DNA of 10,858 bases. Origin: Deltaproteobacteria bacterium. GTDB lineage: Bacteria > Desulfobacterota > Dissulfuribacteria > Dissulfuribacterales > UBA3076. The stretch's first letter is position 1, and each line of letters opens with the position of its first letter. Below are positions 1 through 7,480 of this stretch, one piece after another. A program made the position numbers and the translations under genes. Where the stretch lies: the NCBI GenBank assembly GCA_013138705.1, contig WTCF01000031.1:1-10858 (forward strand), read 5' to 3'. Under the pieces are notes generated by a model. It did no database searches. It saw only the letters and a list, made by a program, of their open reading frames with translations, and was not told the origin of the DNA.

Positions 1-185
1 AAGTACTGGATAAGATCTTTGAACCATTCTTTACCACCAAAGAAGTGGGTGCTGGAACGGGATTAGGCTTGTCCATCAGCTATGGAATTGTCAAGGATTA
101 TGGGGGAACTATAGATGTAAAAACCGACAAGGGGATTGGTACAACATTCCTGTTGAAATTCCCTCCATATTCAGATGCTAAATAA
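1..185 (+). CDS. Histidine kinase, C-terminal ATPase domain (5' truncated by window)
   Basis: This is the end of a sensor histidine kinase, read in the frame starting at base 3 and stopping at TAA 183-185. About 60 residues are visible. They carry the last parts of an HATPase_c ATP-binding domain: an F-box-like FEPFFTTK, the G2 box GTGLGLS, then [11 protein letters not shown] and a GTTFLLKFP ending, which is how NtrB/AtoS-type kinases normally finish. The sensor and phospho-acceptor regions lie outside the window, so the signal cannot be inferred. The next gene starts 24 bp downstream on the same strand, so the two signalling genes are probably co-transcribed. The kinase assignment is certain; its partner regulator is unknown. 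Confidence 0.9.
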   Translation, partial: VLDKIFEPFFTTKEVGAGTGLGLSISYGIVKDYGGTIDVKTDKGIGTTFLLKFPPYSDAK

Positions 186-209
186 TGTTCTAATAATAGG
201 GGCAATCTA

Positions 210-1736
210 TTGAAGCTTTTACTTATTGATGATGAAGAGCCTGCAAGGAAAATAGTGGGAATGTCACTGAGAAGTGACGGCTACGAGGTGCTGACGGCAG
301 AGGACGGCAAAAGCGGCCTGGAGGTTTTTAAGAAAGAAGCCCCCCCAATTGTCTTAACTGATATAAAGATGCCCGGTATGGATGGCATCGAGGTATTGAA
401 AAAGATTAAGGAAATAAGCCCTGAAACCGAGGTGATAGTTGTTACCGGGCACGGCGATATGGACGTGGCTATCCAATCCCTTCAACTTGAGGCCTCTGAT
501 TTTGTCACCAAGCCTATTGTGGACGAAGCCCTATCAGTTGCCTTAAAACGGGCTGAGGAAAGGCTTCATTTAAGGAGGATGCTCAAGGAATATACCGACA
601 ATCTGGAAAACAAGGTAAGGCAAGCCACAGAGGAGATAAGACAGAGGTACGAGTTTGAAGACAATCTGATTCAACGTTCCATCGACGGTATAGTCGGCAC
701 TGATAAGCAGGGAATAATAATTATCTTTAATCAAGGGGATGAGAAAATATTTGGATATTCTAAGGATGAAGTAATAGGGAAGATTGATATAAAGAGTCTC
801 TATCTACCAGAGACAGCCGAAGAAATTATGCAAGGTCTGCATGGCAAAGAACGAGAAAGACAAGAAATGCATGTTTGGCGAGAGACCTTCGTTTTGGGAA
901 AGGACGGTAACAAGATACCGGTTAAGTTTTCAGGAACTGTTCTGTATCAAGATGGTGAGGTCATCGGCAGCGTGGGTTTCCTCCACGATCTGAGGGAAAT
1001 CAAGCAGCTACAGCAGGAATTGATCAAATCCGAAAGGTTGGCTGCCACCGGACAAGCTGCGGCCGGACTTGCCCACGGTATCAAAAACATCTTAGGTGGT
1101 CTTAAGGGAGGAGTCTATATAGTAGGCAACGCACTTAAGAAGGAGGATATGAATAGCCTCAGTACTGGCTGGGACATGGTGCAAAGGAATATCGGCAGGA
1201 TTTCTGACCTGGCTATGGATCTCCTCAACTACTCCAAGGAACGTGAGCCTGAATATGAAAAGTGTTCCCCGAATGCAATTGCAGAAGAGGTATGCAAGCT
1301 AATGGATCTCAAGGCAAAAGAATCCGGAGTAGAGATTGTCATAGATCTTGATCCAACCATAGGCGATGCATCTTTAGACCCCAAAGGAATTCATCGCTGT
1401 CTGCTTAACCTGGTTTCCAATGCCATTGATGCCGCTATATTTGATGAAGACGAGGGCAAGGAACACCTGGTGCGGGTGACCACAAGGCGCGAAAGTGATG
1501 AAGCGTTTATTCTTCAGGTCTCTGACAAAGGTTGTGGTATGGATGAGGCCGTAAGAAAGCAAATCTTTAGCTCTCTATTCAGCACCAAGGGGTCAAGAGG
1601 TACGGGCCTCGGCCTGCTTGTTACCCAGAAAACAGTCCTTGAGCATGGCGGAACTATAAAAGTAGACTCTGAACCTGGAAAAGGGTCAACCTTTGTTATC
1701 AGGCTGCCTTTTGAGCCGCGTTCCCATGAAGGCTAA
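210..1736 (+). CDS. Receiver-PAS-histidine kinase signalling protein
   Basis: A 508-residue cytoplasmic signalling protein with no membrane segments. Residues 1-120 are a receiver domain with acidic D7/D8, phospho-acceptor D51 in TDIKMPGMDG, T79 and K101. Residues about 121-150 are a charged coiled-coil linker, 150-265 a PAS domain (SIDGIVGTDKQG, FGYSKDEVIG), and 266-345 a dimerisation/phospho-acceptor domain with H289 in LAHGIKN. Residues 390-503 are the ATPase domain, with N-box N400/N404, G1 DKGCGM, G2 GTGLGL and GGTI. The start is TTG, supported by AGGGG at about 198-202, 7 bases upstream. A receiver at the front means the protein probably takes phosphate from, or is gated by, another kinase, possibly the one encoded just upstream, and passes it on. 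There is no DNA-binding domain. Its 3' end faces the cyclic-nucleotide-fold gene with only 8 bp between stop codons. The ligand of the PAS domain cannot be read from the sequence. Confidence 0.93.
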   Translation: MKLLLIDDEEPARKIVGMSLRSDGYEVLTAEDGKSGLEVFKKEAPPIVLTDIKMPGMDGIEVLKKIKEISPETEVIVVTGHGDMDVAIQSLQLEASDFVTKPIVDEALSVALKRAEERLHLRRMLKEYTDNLENKVRQATEEIRQRYEFEDNLIQRSIDGIVGTDKQGIIIIFNQGDEKIFGYSKDEVIGKIDIKSLYLPETAEEIMQGLHGKERERQEMHVWRETFVLGKDGNKIPVKFSGTVLYQDGEVIGSVGFLHDLREIKQLQQELIKSERLAATGQAAAGLAHGIKNILGGLKGGVYIVGNALKKEDMNSLSTGWDMVQRNIGRISDLAMDLLNYSKEREPEYEKCSPNAIAEEVCKLMDLKAKESGVEIVIDLDPTIGDASLDPKGIHRCLLNLVSNAIDAAIFDEDEGKEHLVRVTTRRESDEAFILQVSDKGCGMDEAVRKQIFSSLFSTKGSRGTGLGLLVTQKTVLEHGGTIKVDSEPGKGSTFVIRLPFEPRSHEG

Positions 1737-1744
1737 TCCCCCTT

Positions 1745-2227
1745 CTACAGACCCAAGAGCGTTGCTATATCGGGGTGTTTGGTTATGACCTTGACAAACT
1801 GCGCTGTACGACGTTCCAAGCGGTTTTCAAGGATCGTGGCAGTCTTTTGCATAACCAGGAATCCCATGGTGTGGTCTTGATCAAGAAGGGCCTTAAATTC
1901 GTCTCCGGGCATGACCAGGATTTCGCATGGTTCCATACAAACAGCAAGGGCGGTATGGGCGGGCCCGGGAAGCAGGGCAGACCAGCCGAATGAGTACCCC
2001 TGCTTGATGGCCCCGAGAGAGATGATAAGGGCTGAAGCAAGCTCTGCCTGGAGTAATACCTTGCCTGTGGTCAGTGAATAAAAATGGGAGGCATCACTAC
2101 CTGGTTCGTAAATGATCTCCCTTTCCGCAAACGACTGCTCTTGAGCCAGGGGAAGTATCTTTTCCAGCATGCCGTCGGTCAAATTCTCAAAGAGTCGAAT
2201 TCTTTTGAGTTGTTCTATAGAAGCCAA
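1745..2227 (-). CDS. Cyclic-nucleotide-binding-fold protein without HTH
   Basis: A 160-residue soluble protein with the Crp/Fnr-type N-terminal sensor fold: LFENLTDGMLEKI at residues 12-24, IIYEPGSDASHFYSLTTGKV at 38-57, then FGWSALLPG at 80-88 and a C-terminal helix from about 110. It stops at the end of that helix, so unlike Crp or Fnr it has no DNA-binding domain. In the phosphate-binding cassette the usual Glu of FGE is W82, and the usual Arg is H91 in PAHTA, so classical cAMP binding is doubtful. A GWSAL cassette is familiar from non-cAMP members of this superfamily. The chosen start is TTG at 2227, with GGAG at 2238-2241, 10 bases upstream. The gene follows the third antiporter subunit by 51 bp on the same strand and is probably the last gene of that operon. 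A regulatory role towards the antiporter, or an unknown ligand, is inference. Confidence 0.82.
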   Translation of the reverse strand: MASIEQLKRIRLFENLTDGMLEKILPLAQEQSFAEREIIYEPGSDASHFYSLTTGKVLLQAELASALIISLGAIKQGYSFGWSALLPGPAHTALAVCMEPCEILVMPGDEFKALLDQDHTMGFLVMQKTATILENRLERRTAQFVKVITKHPDIATLLGL

Positions 2228-2278
2228 ATATCTATTTCTCCTCTCCGTGCCCGCATCTTTTTCGTTTTTAAGATTATA

Positions 2279-4054
2279 TCACATTAACAGGTAAATTAAC
2301 ACTAAAAAAATGGTAGCTATTGCCGCACTGATCCCTATGGGTGAGGTGTGTGTTTGCAAGGCCGCTCGAGTTCTTTCGATCTTACCCTCGAGGTCTTTTC
2401 CCTTTACACCGGTAATACCCCACAGGGGAATCATAACCCCAAGACAGAGGACCTCAGGCCAGCGTTGGGATATGCGGCAGATAGATCCGGTCAACTCACC
2501 CACAATGACCCTGTCAGCGACCCTGGTCAATCCGTTCATACTAATATCCATGACCCGGTAAAAAAGCCCGCTACCCTTGCGGTAGAACCAGTCAGCATCA
2601 ACATTGACAGCCCTCATCTCGGCGGGAGACATGCCGGAGAGCGTGAGAAGTATGAAGGCAAGGGCGGCAAAGAAAATTAGCTGGGTCTGACCTACCACAT
2701 GCGGGACCGTGTATGGTACATACTCAACCGGATATGGGAGAAGACTATACAGGTAGCCGGGAAATGACCCGTTGAAGATGCAAAAGAATGCCGCAATGCC
2801 CATGGCAAGAAGCATGTGGACGGGTGCTTCCTTGGGTCTCAGCCCGGAATCATGTCCGAAAAATGCAAAAAACGGGATCTTGATACCCGCGTGCTCTAAT
2901 ACACCCACTGAAGCAAACAGCAGAATGAACCATATAATCTGCATATGACCGTCAGCAGCCGCACTCATGACCATTGACTTACTGACAAAACCGCTGAAAA
3001 GCGGAACGGCCGAGATGGATGCGGCCCCTATTATACAACAGATACATGTGAGCGGCATGGTCCGGTACAGTCCACCCAGGGCAGTGCAGTTGATTTTATT
3101 GTTATTACGATACATCACCGCGCCCATGGACATGAACAGCAGGGCCTTGAAAAGGATATCGTTCACGGCATGGGAAACAGCGCCATTTATGGCCATTTGG
3201 GTCCCAATGCCGATTCCGCATACCATGAATCCTACCTGGTTGATCAAGCTGTAGGACAGCACCCGCCTGAGGTTGTTTTCAATGACCGCATAAAAGATAG
3301 GGAATGCCGTCATAATCGCTCCGATCCAGATAAGGGCCTCGGTACCAGGAAAGGCCCTGGCAAGAGCGTAGACCGCACACTTTGTAGTAAAAGCGCTCAA
3401 GAATATGGTCCCGGTAATTGTGGCCTCCGGATAGGCGTCGGTCAGCCATGGATGGAGAAGAGGCCAGGCGCAATTCAGGCCAAAACCCAGGAAAATTAAT
3501 AAGGTGGCAAGTCCATTCAGCCCGATATACCCGAACTCAATAGAGCCTGTCTGATTTACATACAGGACGATACCGGCCAGAAGGCACAGGCCTCCGGCCG
3601 CGTGAACCAGAAGATATCTGTATCCTGCGCCTTGAGCTGCCTTTGTCCTGCGGGCCCAGATAAGAAATATGGAAGCTACTGTGAGCATTTCCCAGAAGAC
3701 AAAGAAAGAAAAAAGGTCTCCGGCAAAGACAACCCCCAGGGCACTGCCGGCATAAACCAGCCCGGCCACATTCTGCACATCGTCTTTTACGTGAATGGCA
3801 TAGAGAATAGCTATGAAAGATATGAGATGGAAGATGTAACCGAACAGGAGGCTCAGCCTGTCCATTTTACCAAAAATAAGATCATATTCCATAAACCCTA
3901 CAACCCAATGGGTTCCTTCAGGGATATTGATCAGGTTTATGAAACCTACCACCGGGATGAGCAACATGTAGGCGCTTTTCCATTTCCCTTTTATCAGAGG
4001 AACCAGTAGTCCTCCGATGATAAAAATGGCCGCTGGCGGCAGGACGTCAGTCAT
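2279..4054 (-). CDS. Proton-channel/antiporter subunit 3 (divergent MnhD/NuoL-like, with C-terminal extension)
   Basis: A 591-residue polytopic membrane protein of the proton-conducting membrane transporter family (NuoL/M/N, MnhA/D). Visible ion-path residues are E122 (FWEMLTVAS, the TM5 glutamate), K225 (TTKCAVY), H295 and K303 (SHAVNDILFKALLF) and K359 (FVSKS). The TM7 lysine found in most relatives is N194 (LNCAWPLLHPWLT), and the usual WLP reads WLT. The core ends near residue 475. It is followed by an extension of about 115 residues with an aromatic/basic stretch (DWFYRKGSGLFYR, 488-500), a hydrophobic patch near 535-548, a charged segment, and a final membrane span at 573-591. Start ATG 4054 overlaps the 86-residue gene by 8 bp, and a GAGG lies about 6 bases upstream inside that gene. 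It is the third channel subunit of the operon. Family is certain; coupling ion and partner are not. Confidence 0.9.
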   Translation of the reverse strand: MTDVLPPAAIFIIGGLLVPLIKGKWKSAYMLLIPVVGFINLINIPEGTHWVVGFMEYDLIFGKMDRLSLLFGYIFHLISFIAILYAIHVKDDVQNVAGLVYAGSALGVVFAGDLFSFFVFWEMLTVASIFLIWARRTKAAQGAGYRYLLVHAAGGLCLLAGIVLYVNQTGSIEFGYIGLNGLATLLIFLGFGLNCAWPLLHPWLTDAYPEATITGTIFLSAFTTKCAVYALARAFPGTEALIWIGAIMTAFPIFYAVIENNLRRVLSYSLINQVGFMVCGIGIGTQMAINGAVSHAVNDILFKALLFMSMGAVMYRNNNKINCTALGGLYRTMPLTCICCIIGAASISAVPLFSGFVSKSMVMSAAADGHMQIIWFILLFASVGVLEHAGIKIPFFAFFGHDSGLRPKEAPVHMLLAMGIAAFFCIFNGSFPGYLYSLLPYPVEYVPYTVPHVVGQTQLIFFAALAFILLTLSGMSPAEMRAVNVDADWFYRKGSGLFYRVMDISMNGLTRVADRVIVGELTGSICRISQRWPEVLCLGVMIPLWGITGVKGKDLEGKIERTRAALQTHTSPIGISAAIATIFLVLIYLLM

Positions 4055-4307
4055 AGTAATCCTCTCGTCTCTTCACAAGGGGCCGCAGGATATATTTTGC
4101 GGAAAGAACAAGGGCTACGAAGGCGACAAAGGCAAATACACAATAGAATTCAGGCCATTCCTCCGAGGGGAAACGAGTGTGCTTGTGAATAAAAAATTCA
4201 AGGGCAAGAAGAAGAACGAGCGATAACAAAAAAGACCATGCCAGTATCTTCATGCTTGCAGGTTTATCAAAAAGATATTTTTTGTCTTCGCTGTTCTCTT
4301 GTTTCAC
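4047..4307 (-). CDS. Small two-span membrane protein of the antiporter operon
   Basis: An 86-residue protein with a hydrophilic N-terminus (1-18), two hydrophobic segments at about 20-40 and 54-73, and a basic then acidic tail (VKRREDYYD). Between the segments is a short histidine/acidic loop (HKHTRFPSEEWPEF). The start is GTG at 4307: an in-frame TGA lies four codons upstream, and GAGG is 7 bases before the GTG. The gene overlaps subunit 3 by 8 bp, so translation is probably coupled. I recall small proteins with this shape and an EDYYD-like end beside Mrp-like clusters in related bacteria, but cannot verify that here. It looks like an accessory subunit of the antiporter complex. No function is assigned from homology to a characterised protein. 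Confidence 0.82.
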   Translation of the reverse strand: MKQENSEDKKYLFDKPASMKILAWSFLLSLVLLLALEFFIHKHTRFPSEEWPEFYCVFAFVAFVALVLSAKYILRPLVKRREDYYD

Positions 4308-4358
4308 GGTAATACCTCAATATCCTAAGCAATAATCACAGCGCCACTGACGATCCTT

Positions 4359-4499
4359 TCAAAGCGTCTTAAAAAAGATGAGTCCCAGATACAAAACGCC
4401 TATGGTGATAGCCACCCAAAAAATGGTCCGAAAAGGCGGAACAGGCTCATGGCCAAGTTCCATCTTGCCTTCTATTTCGTCTGTCCTCTCGTCTGTCAT
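4359..4499 (-). CDS. 46-residue single-span membrane protein (small ORF)
   Basis: A short gene between channel subunit 2 and the 86-residue gene. It starts at ATG 4497-4499, only 3 bp after the stop of subunit 2, with GGAG at 4508-4511, 8 bases upstream. It ends at TGA 4359-4361. The product has a charged N-terminal half (MTDERTDEIEGKMELG), a HEPVPPFR turn at residues 17-24, then one hydrophobic span (about 26-43) ending in FFKTL. Perfect operon spacing, a good ribosome binding site and a sensible one-helix membrane topology make it very likely real. It would be missed by gene callers with a high length cut-off. It may be a small structural or assembly subunit of the antiporter; the function is unknown. 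Confidence 0.78.
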   Translation of the reverse strand: MTDERTDEIEGKMELGHEPVPPFRTIFWVAITIGVLYLGLIFFKTL

Positions 4500-4502
4500 G
4501 GC

Positions 4503-5993
4503 TCATACTCCGGTTATACTTTGCACCATCATTCTGGCCAGCCTGAGAAAAGGCTGTGGATAAAAAAGCAGAATCACGGAAATTGTCGCTGTGATAACCA
4601 AAGGCACCACGCAAAAAGCCGGGGCCTCTTGCACCTTGTTCTCAAACATGGCGTCTTCGGGCCTACAGAAAAAAGCCTTGTAAACAAATGGCATGAAGTA
4701 GGCGGCATTCAACAGGGAACTGGTGAGCAGCACAAACAGGATCGGCATCTGATGGGCCTCGAGCGTCCCCAGGACCAGATACCATTTACTGATGAAACCG
4801 CCACAAGGGGGCATCCCTATAATGCTCAACGAAGCGATAAAAAAGGCCGCCATGGTCACTGGCATCCTCCGGCCGATCCCTATCATGTCGCTGATATTCT
4901 TTTTACCCGTGGCTACAAAGATCGCTCCGGCACAGAAAAACAGGGTGATTTTTCCAAAGGCATGCATTGCAATATGGAGCATGCCACCGGTCATCCCCTT
5001 GGGAGATAGCAGCGCGATGCCCAGTACAATATAGGAGAGTTGGGCGATGGTGGAAAAGGCGAGAAGCCTTTTAAGGTTGTCCTGAGACAGGGCAATGAGC
5101 GAGCCGGCCATGATAGTAAAAGATGCAATATAGATAATCGGCACGTTCAGGTTTAGCGAAAACAACAAGTCTGTGCCAAAGACCCCTGTCAATACCCTGG
5201 CAACGCAAAATACCCCCACCTTCACAACAGCCACGGCGTGCAGCAAGGCGCTTACAGGCGTGGGTGCCACCATGGCTGCCGGAAGCCATGAATGAAACGG
5301 CATGATCGCTGCCTTGGCAAATCCGAAAAGGAACATAAAACAAAGGATCCCTATCAAGGTATTTGATCCGGTTCCGGCCAAGAAGCCCTGACTCGAAAAA
5401 TCAAGGGTTCCGGCCAGGCTGTAAGAGATGAGCATAGCCGGTAATACAAACCCGATAGAGGTTCCAACGATGTAGAGCAGATATTTCCGCCCTGAGCTGC
5501 GCGCCTCATGGTCCTGATGGTGTGTGACCAGAGGATATGTGGCAAAAGAAAGCATCTCGTAAAAGAGATAGAGGGTCAGCAGGTTGGCTGAAAAGGCCAC
5601 ACCGATAGTAGCTGAAAGGGCAAGGGCAAAGAAACAGAAGTACCTGGTCTGGCTGTGTTCTTTCAACCCTCGCATGTAACCTATGGAATAGGCCGATGTC
5701 ACAATCCACAGCGAAGAAGAGACGAGTGCGAACAATATCCCGAAGGCGTCAACCCTGAGTTTTATCGCCACTCCAGGGATGACTTCGGCGATCGTATATA
5801 CGATCTGAGTACCATTCAAGATCACAGGCACCATAGAGAGGACGATCAGGAATTTTACACCGGCTGCCAGAAACGTGCATGCCTCGCGGACATTCGGCCG
5901 CTTCCCGCTTAACACCAGAATAGGGACAACCAGCAAAGAAACCAGCACGGCCAGCAAGGGTTTTATTGATATGATCGTTTCCATATCCATCAC
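4503..5993 (-). CDS. Proton-channel/antiporter subunit 2 (MrpA/NuoL-core-like)
   Basis: A 496-residue polytopic membrane protein of the proton-conducting transporter family. Ion-path residues are all present: E146 (FYEMLSFATYP), K227 (FAKAAIMPFHSWLP), H252 and K258 (SALLHAVAVVKVGVF), H340/H344 and K348 (LHIAMHAFGK), and K403 (ISKWYL). The APTPVSALLH stretch with a histidine resembles NuoL and the N-terminal core of MrpA more than MrpD. It lacks MrpA's C-terminal MbhD and MbhE modules, which are separate genes in this operon. The longest start is GTG 5993, overlapping the upstream stop as GTGA. ATG 5990 and ATG 5984 are alternatives, and no strong ribosome binding site separates them. Translation is probably coupled to subunit 1. 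It probably forms one of three proton or sodium paths in the complex. Confidence 0.92.
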   Translation of the reverse strand: MMDMETIISIKPLLAVLVSLLVVPILVLSGKRPNVREACTFLAAGVKFLIVLSMVPVILNGTQIVYTIAEVIPGVAIKLRVDAFGILFALVSSSLWIVTSAYSIGYMRGLKEHSQTRYFCFFALALSATIGVAFSANLLTLYLFYEMLSFATYPLVTHHQDHEARSSGRKYLLYIVGTSIGFVLPAMLISYSLAGTLDFSSQGFLAGTGSNTLIGILCFMFLFGFAKAAIMPFHSWLPAAMVAPTPVSALLHAVAVVKVGVFCVARVLTGVFGTDLLFSLNLNVPIIYIASFTIMAGSLIALSQDNLKRLLAFSTIAQLSYIVLGIALLSPKGMTGGMLHIAMHAFGKITLFFCAGAIFVATGKKNISDMIGIGRRMPVTMAAFFIASLSIIGMPPCGGFISKWYLVLGTLEAHQMPILFVLLTSSLLNAAYFMPFVYKAFFCRPEDAMFENKVQEAPAFCVVPLVITATISVILLFYPQPFLRLARMMVQSITGV

Positions 5994-7480
5994 ACCATCG
6001 TCTCGGGGATGGCGAACCGGATAACATGGTTTACAATATCACCTGTATAAAGACCGACCACGATCAGAATGACAGCTACGATCAAGAGCGGAACCACCAT
6101 GCTGACCGGGGCCTCATCCATCCCTCCCGGATGATTATCATGCCCGTGATGATCGGCAAAAGGCTCGTAAAAGCAGATCTCAAAGACCCTGAAAAACAGG
6201 ACCACGCTGACCATACTGCTGAATATAAGTGCCGCCATAAAACCGTAGTGGCCTGCAGAAATTGCCCCGACGATCAGATACCACTTGCTGAAGAAACCGC
6301 AGGTGGGCGGCACCCCGATGATGGACATGGCGCCTATCACCAAGGCCCCCATGGTAAAGGGCATTTTACGGAACAATCCCTGTAAGTCCTCAAAGGCATA
6401 TCCCTTGACCTTGTAGACAATATTGCCCACAACCATAAAGACGCAAAGGGTCATCAAGGCATCGTTTACAATATGGAGGATCGCCCCTGTCATGCCATCC
6501 CGGTTTCCAAGCCATGCGCCACCGACCATATAGCCCACTTCCGCCACGACGATGTAGGTCAGCATCTTCTTCAAATTGCGCTCTGCCAGGGCAAGAACAG
6601 CGCCCATGACAATGGCGATGACAGCAAGCCAGACAATGGCGTTGCTCACGGCCAAGGTGTTAAAGGCAAATTCCGGGGTAAAAACAGTCAACATGAGGCG
6701 AATCATCACATAGATCATCACCTTGGTTACCAGCGGGGCAATCAGGCTGCTGGCCGCAGAATTGGCATATGTATAGGCATTGGGCAACCAGGCGTGAAGG
6801 GGGAAAAAGGCCATCTTGAGCCATACCCCGACCATACAGATGATGAAAGCGGCCAGCACGGCCTTAGACTGATAAAGCGGGGGCAATAACCGGGCGATAT
6901 CCACCATATTCAATGAACCGGTGACAATATAGAGATATCCAACGCCCAACAGATAGAAGCAGGCCCCGATTGTACCCATGTACAGGTAATTAAGGGTCGC
7001 CAGCGGGGCACGCTCCTCTCCCATGGCAAGCAGCCCGTAGCCGGTGAGCGCCGCTATCTCCAGCAACACATACAGGTTAAAGGCATCTCCTGTAACGACA
7101 ATACCCAATAGACCGGTTACCATCAGGAGATATAATGTATAAAAGGGGCCTATTTTGTCCGGAAACTGTTGCTCAATACTCTTTTTGTTTGCTATTAAAT
7201 TAAGGAGGGCAACTATGGACACCACCGGAAGAACAAGGCCATTAAGATAATCTATATAGTAGGCTATGCCCATAGGGGGCGACCATCCGCCTAATTTATA
7301 GACGATAACACCTTCATCCAGGACCCTGAGCAGCAGACCAACGGCTGACCAGGCAGCCACACCCAGGGCGGCAACAGCAATGGGGAAACACAATCTCTTG
7401 TTTACCCATCCGGCAATACTGACGACAAGGGCCGACAGGAGCGGGACAACGACAAGGAGTGCAGGATACTGTTCGCTCAT
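5990..7480 (-). CDS. mnhD: Proton-channel/antiporter subunit 1 (MnhD/MrpD-like)
   Basis: A 496-residue membrane protein with roughly fourteen hydrophobic segments, the usual length for MnhD. Conserved residues visible are E141 (LLEIAALTGYG, the TM5 glutamate), K222 (WLKMAFFPLHAWLP, TM7), K253 (LVTKVMIYV, TM8) and K399 (GFFSKWYL, TM12). In the TM11 region, where subunits 2 and 3 have a lysine, the sequence is HIVNDALMTL with no lysine, as also occurs in NuoM/NuoN. A histidine-rich loop (DHHGHDNH, 443-450) precedes the last segment. Start ATG 7480 overlaps the mnhC stop as ATGA, with AGGGA just upstream. It sits directly after mnhC, as in Mrp and Mbh operons, which supports the MnhD identity. 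It would carry protons or sodium ions across the inner membrane. Confidence 0.93.
   Translation of the reverse strand: MSEQYPALLVVVPLLSALVVSIAGWVNKRLCFPIAVAALGVAAWSAVGLLLRVLDEGVIVYKLGGWSPPMGIAYYIDYLNGLVLPVVSIVALLNLIANKKSIEQQFPDKIGPFYTLYLLMVTGLLGIVVTGDAFNLYVLLEIAALTGYGLLAMGEERAPLATLNYLYMGTIGACFYLLGVGYLYIVTGSLNMVDIARLLPPLYQSKAVLAAFIICMVGVWLKMAFFPLHAWLPNAYTYANSAASSLIAPLVTKVMIYVMIRLMLTVFTPEFAFNTLAVSNAIVWLAVIAIVMGAVLALAERNLKKMLTYIVVAEVGYMVGGAWLGNRDGMTGAILHIVNDALMTLCVFMVVGNIVYKVKGYAFEDLQGLFRKMPFTMGALVIGAMSIIGVPPTCGFFSKWYLIVGAISAGHYGFMAALIFSSMVSVVLFFRVFEICFYEPFADHHGHDNHPGGMDEAPVSMVVPLLIVAVILIVVGLYTGDIVNHVIRFAIPETMV

Noticed and set aside
1737..1744. Bidirectional terminator between the convergent genes
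   Set aside because: The stop codons are only 8 bp apart and no hairpin with a T run was seen there.
1783..2040. 85-codon minus-strand frame inside the cyclic-nucleotide-fold gene
   Set aside because: It is an alternative frame of a well-supported gene and has no motif of its own.
4449..5009. 186-codon open frame on the plus strand
   Set aside because: It lies antisense to channel subunit 2 and its composition is that of a reverse-strand shadow, with no recognisable domain.
6473..6889. 138-codon open frame on the plus strand
   Set aside because: It is antisense to channel subunit 1, His/Gly/Asp-rich as expected for the complement of a membrane-protein gene, and has no family resemblance.
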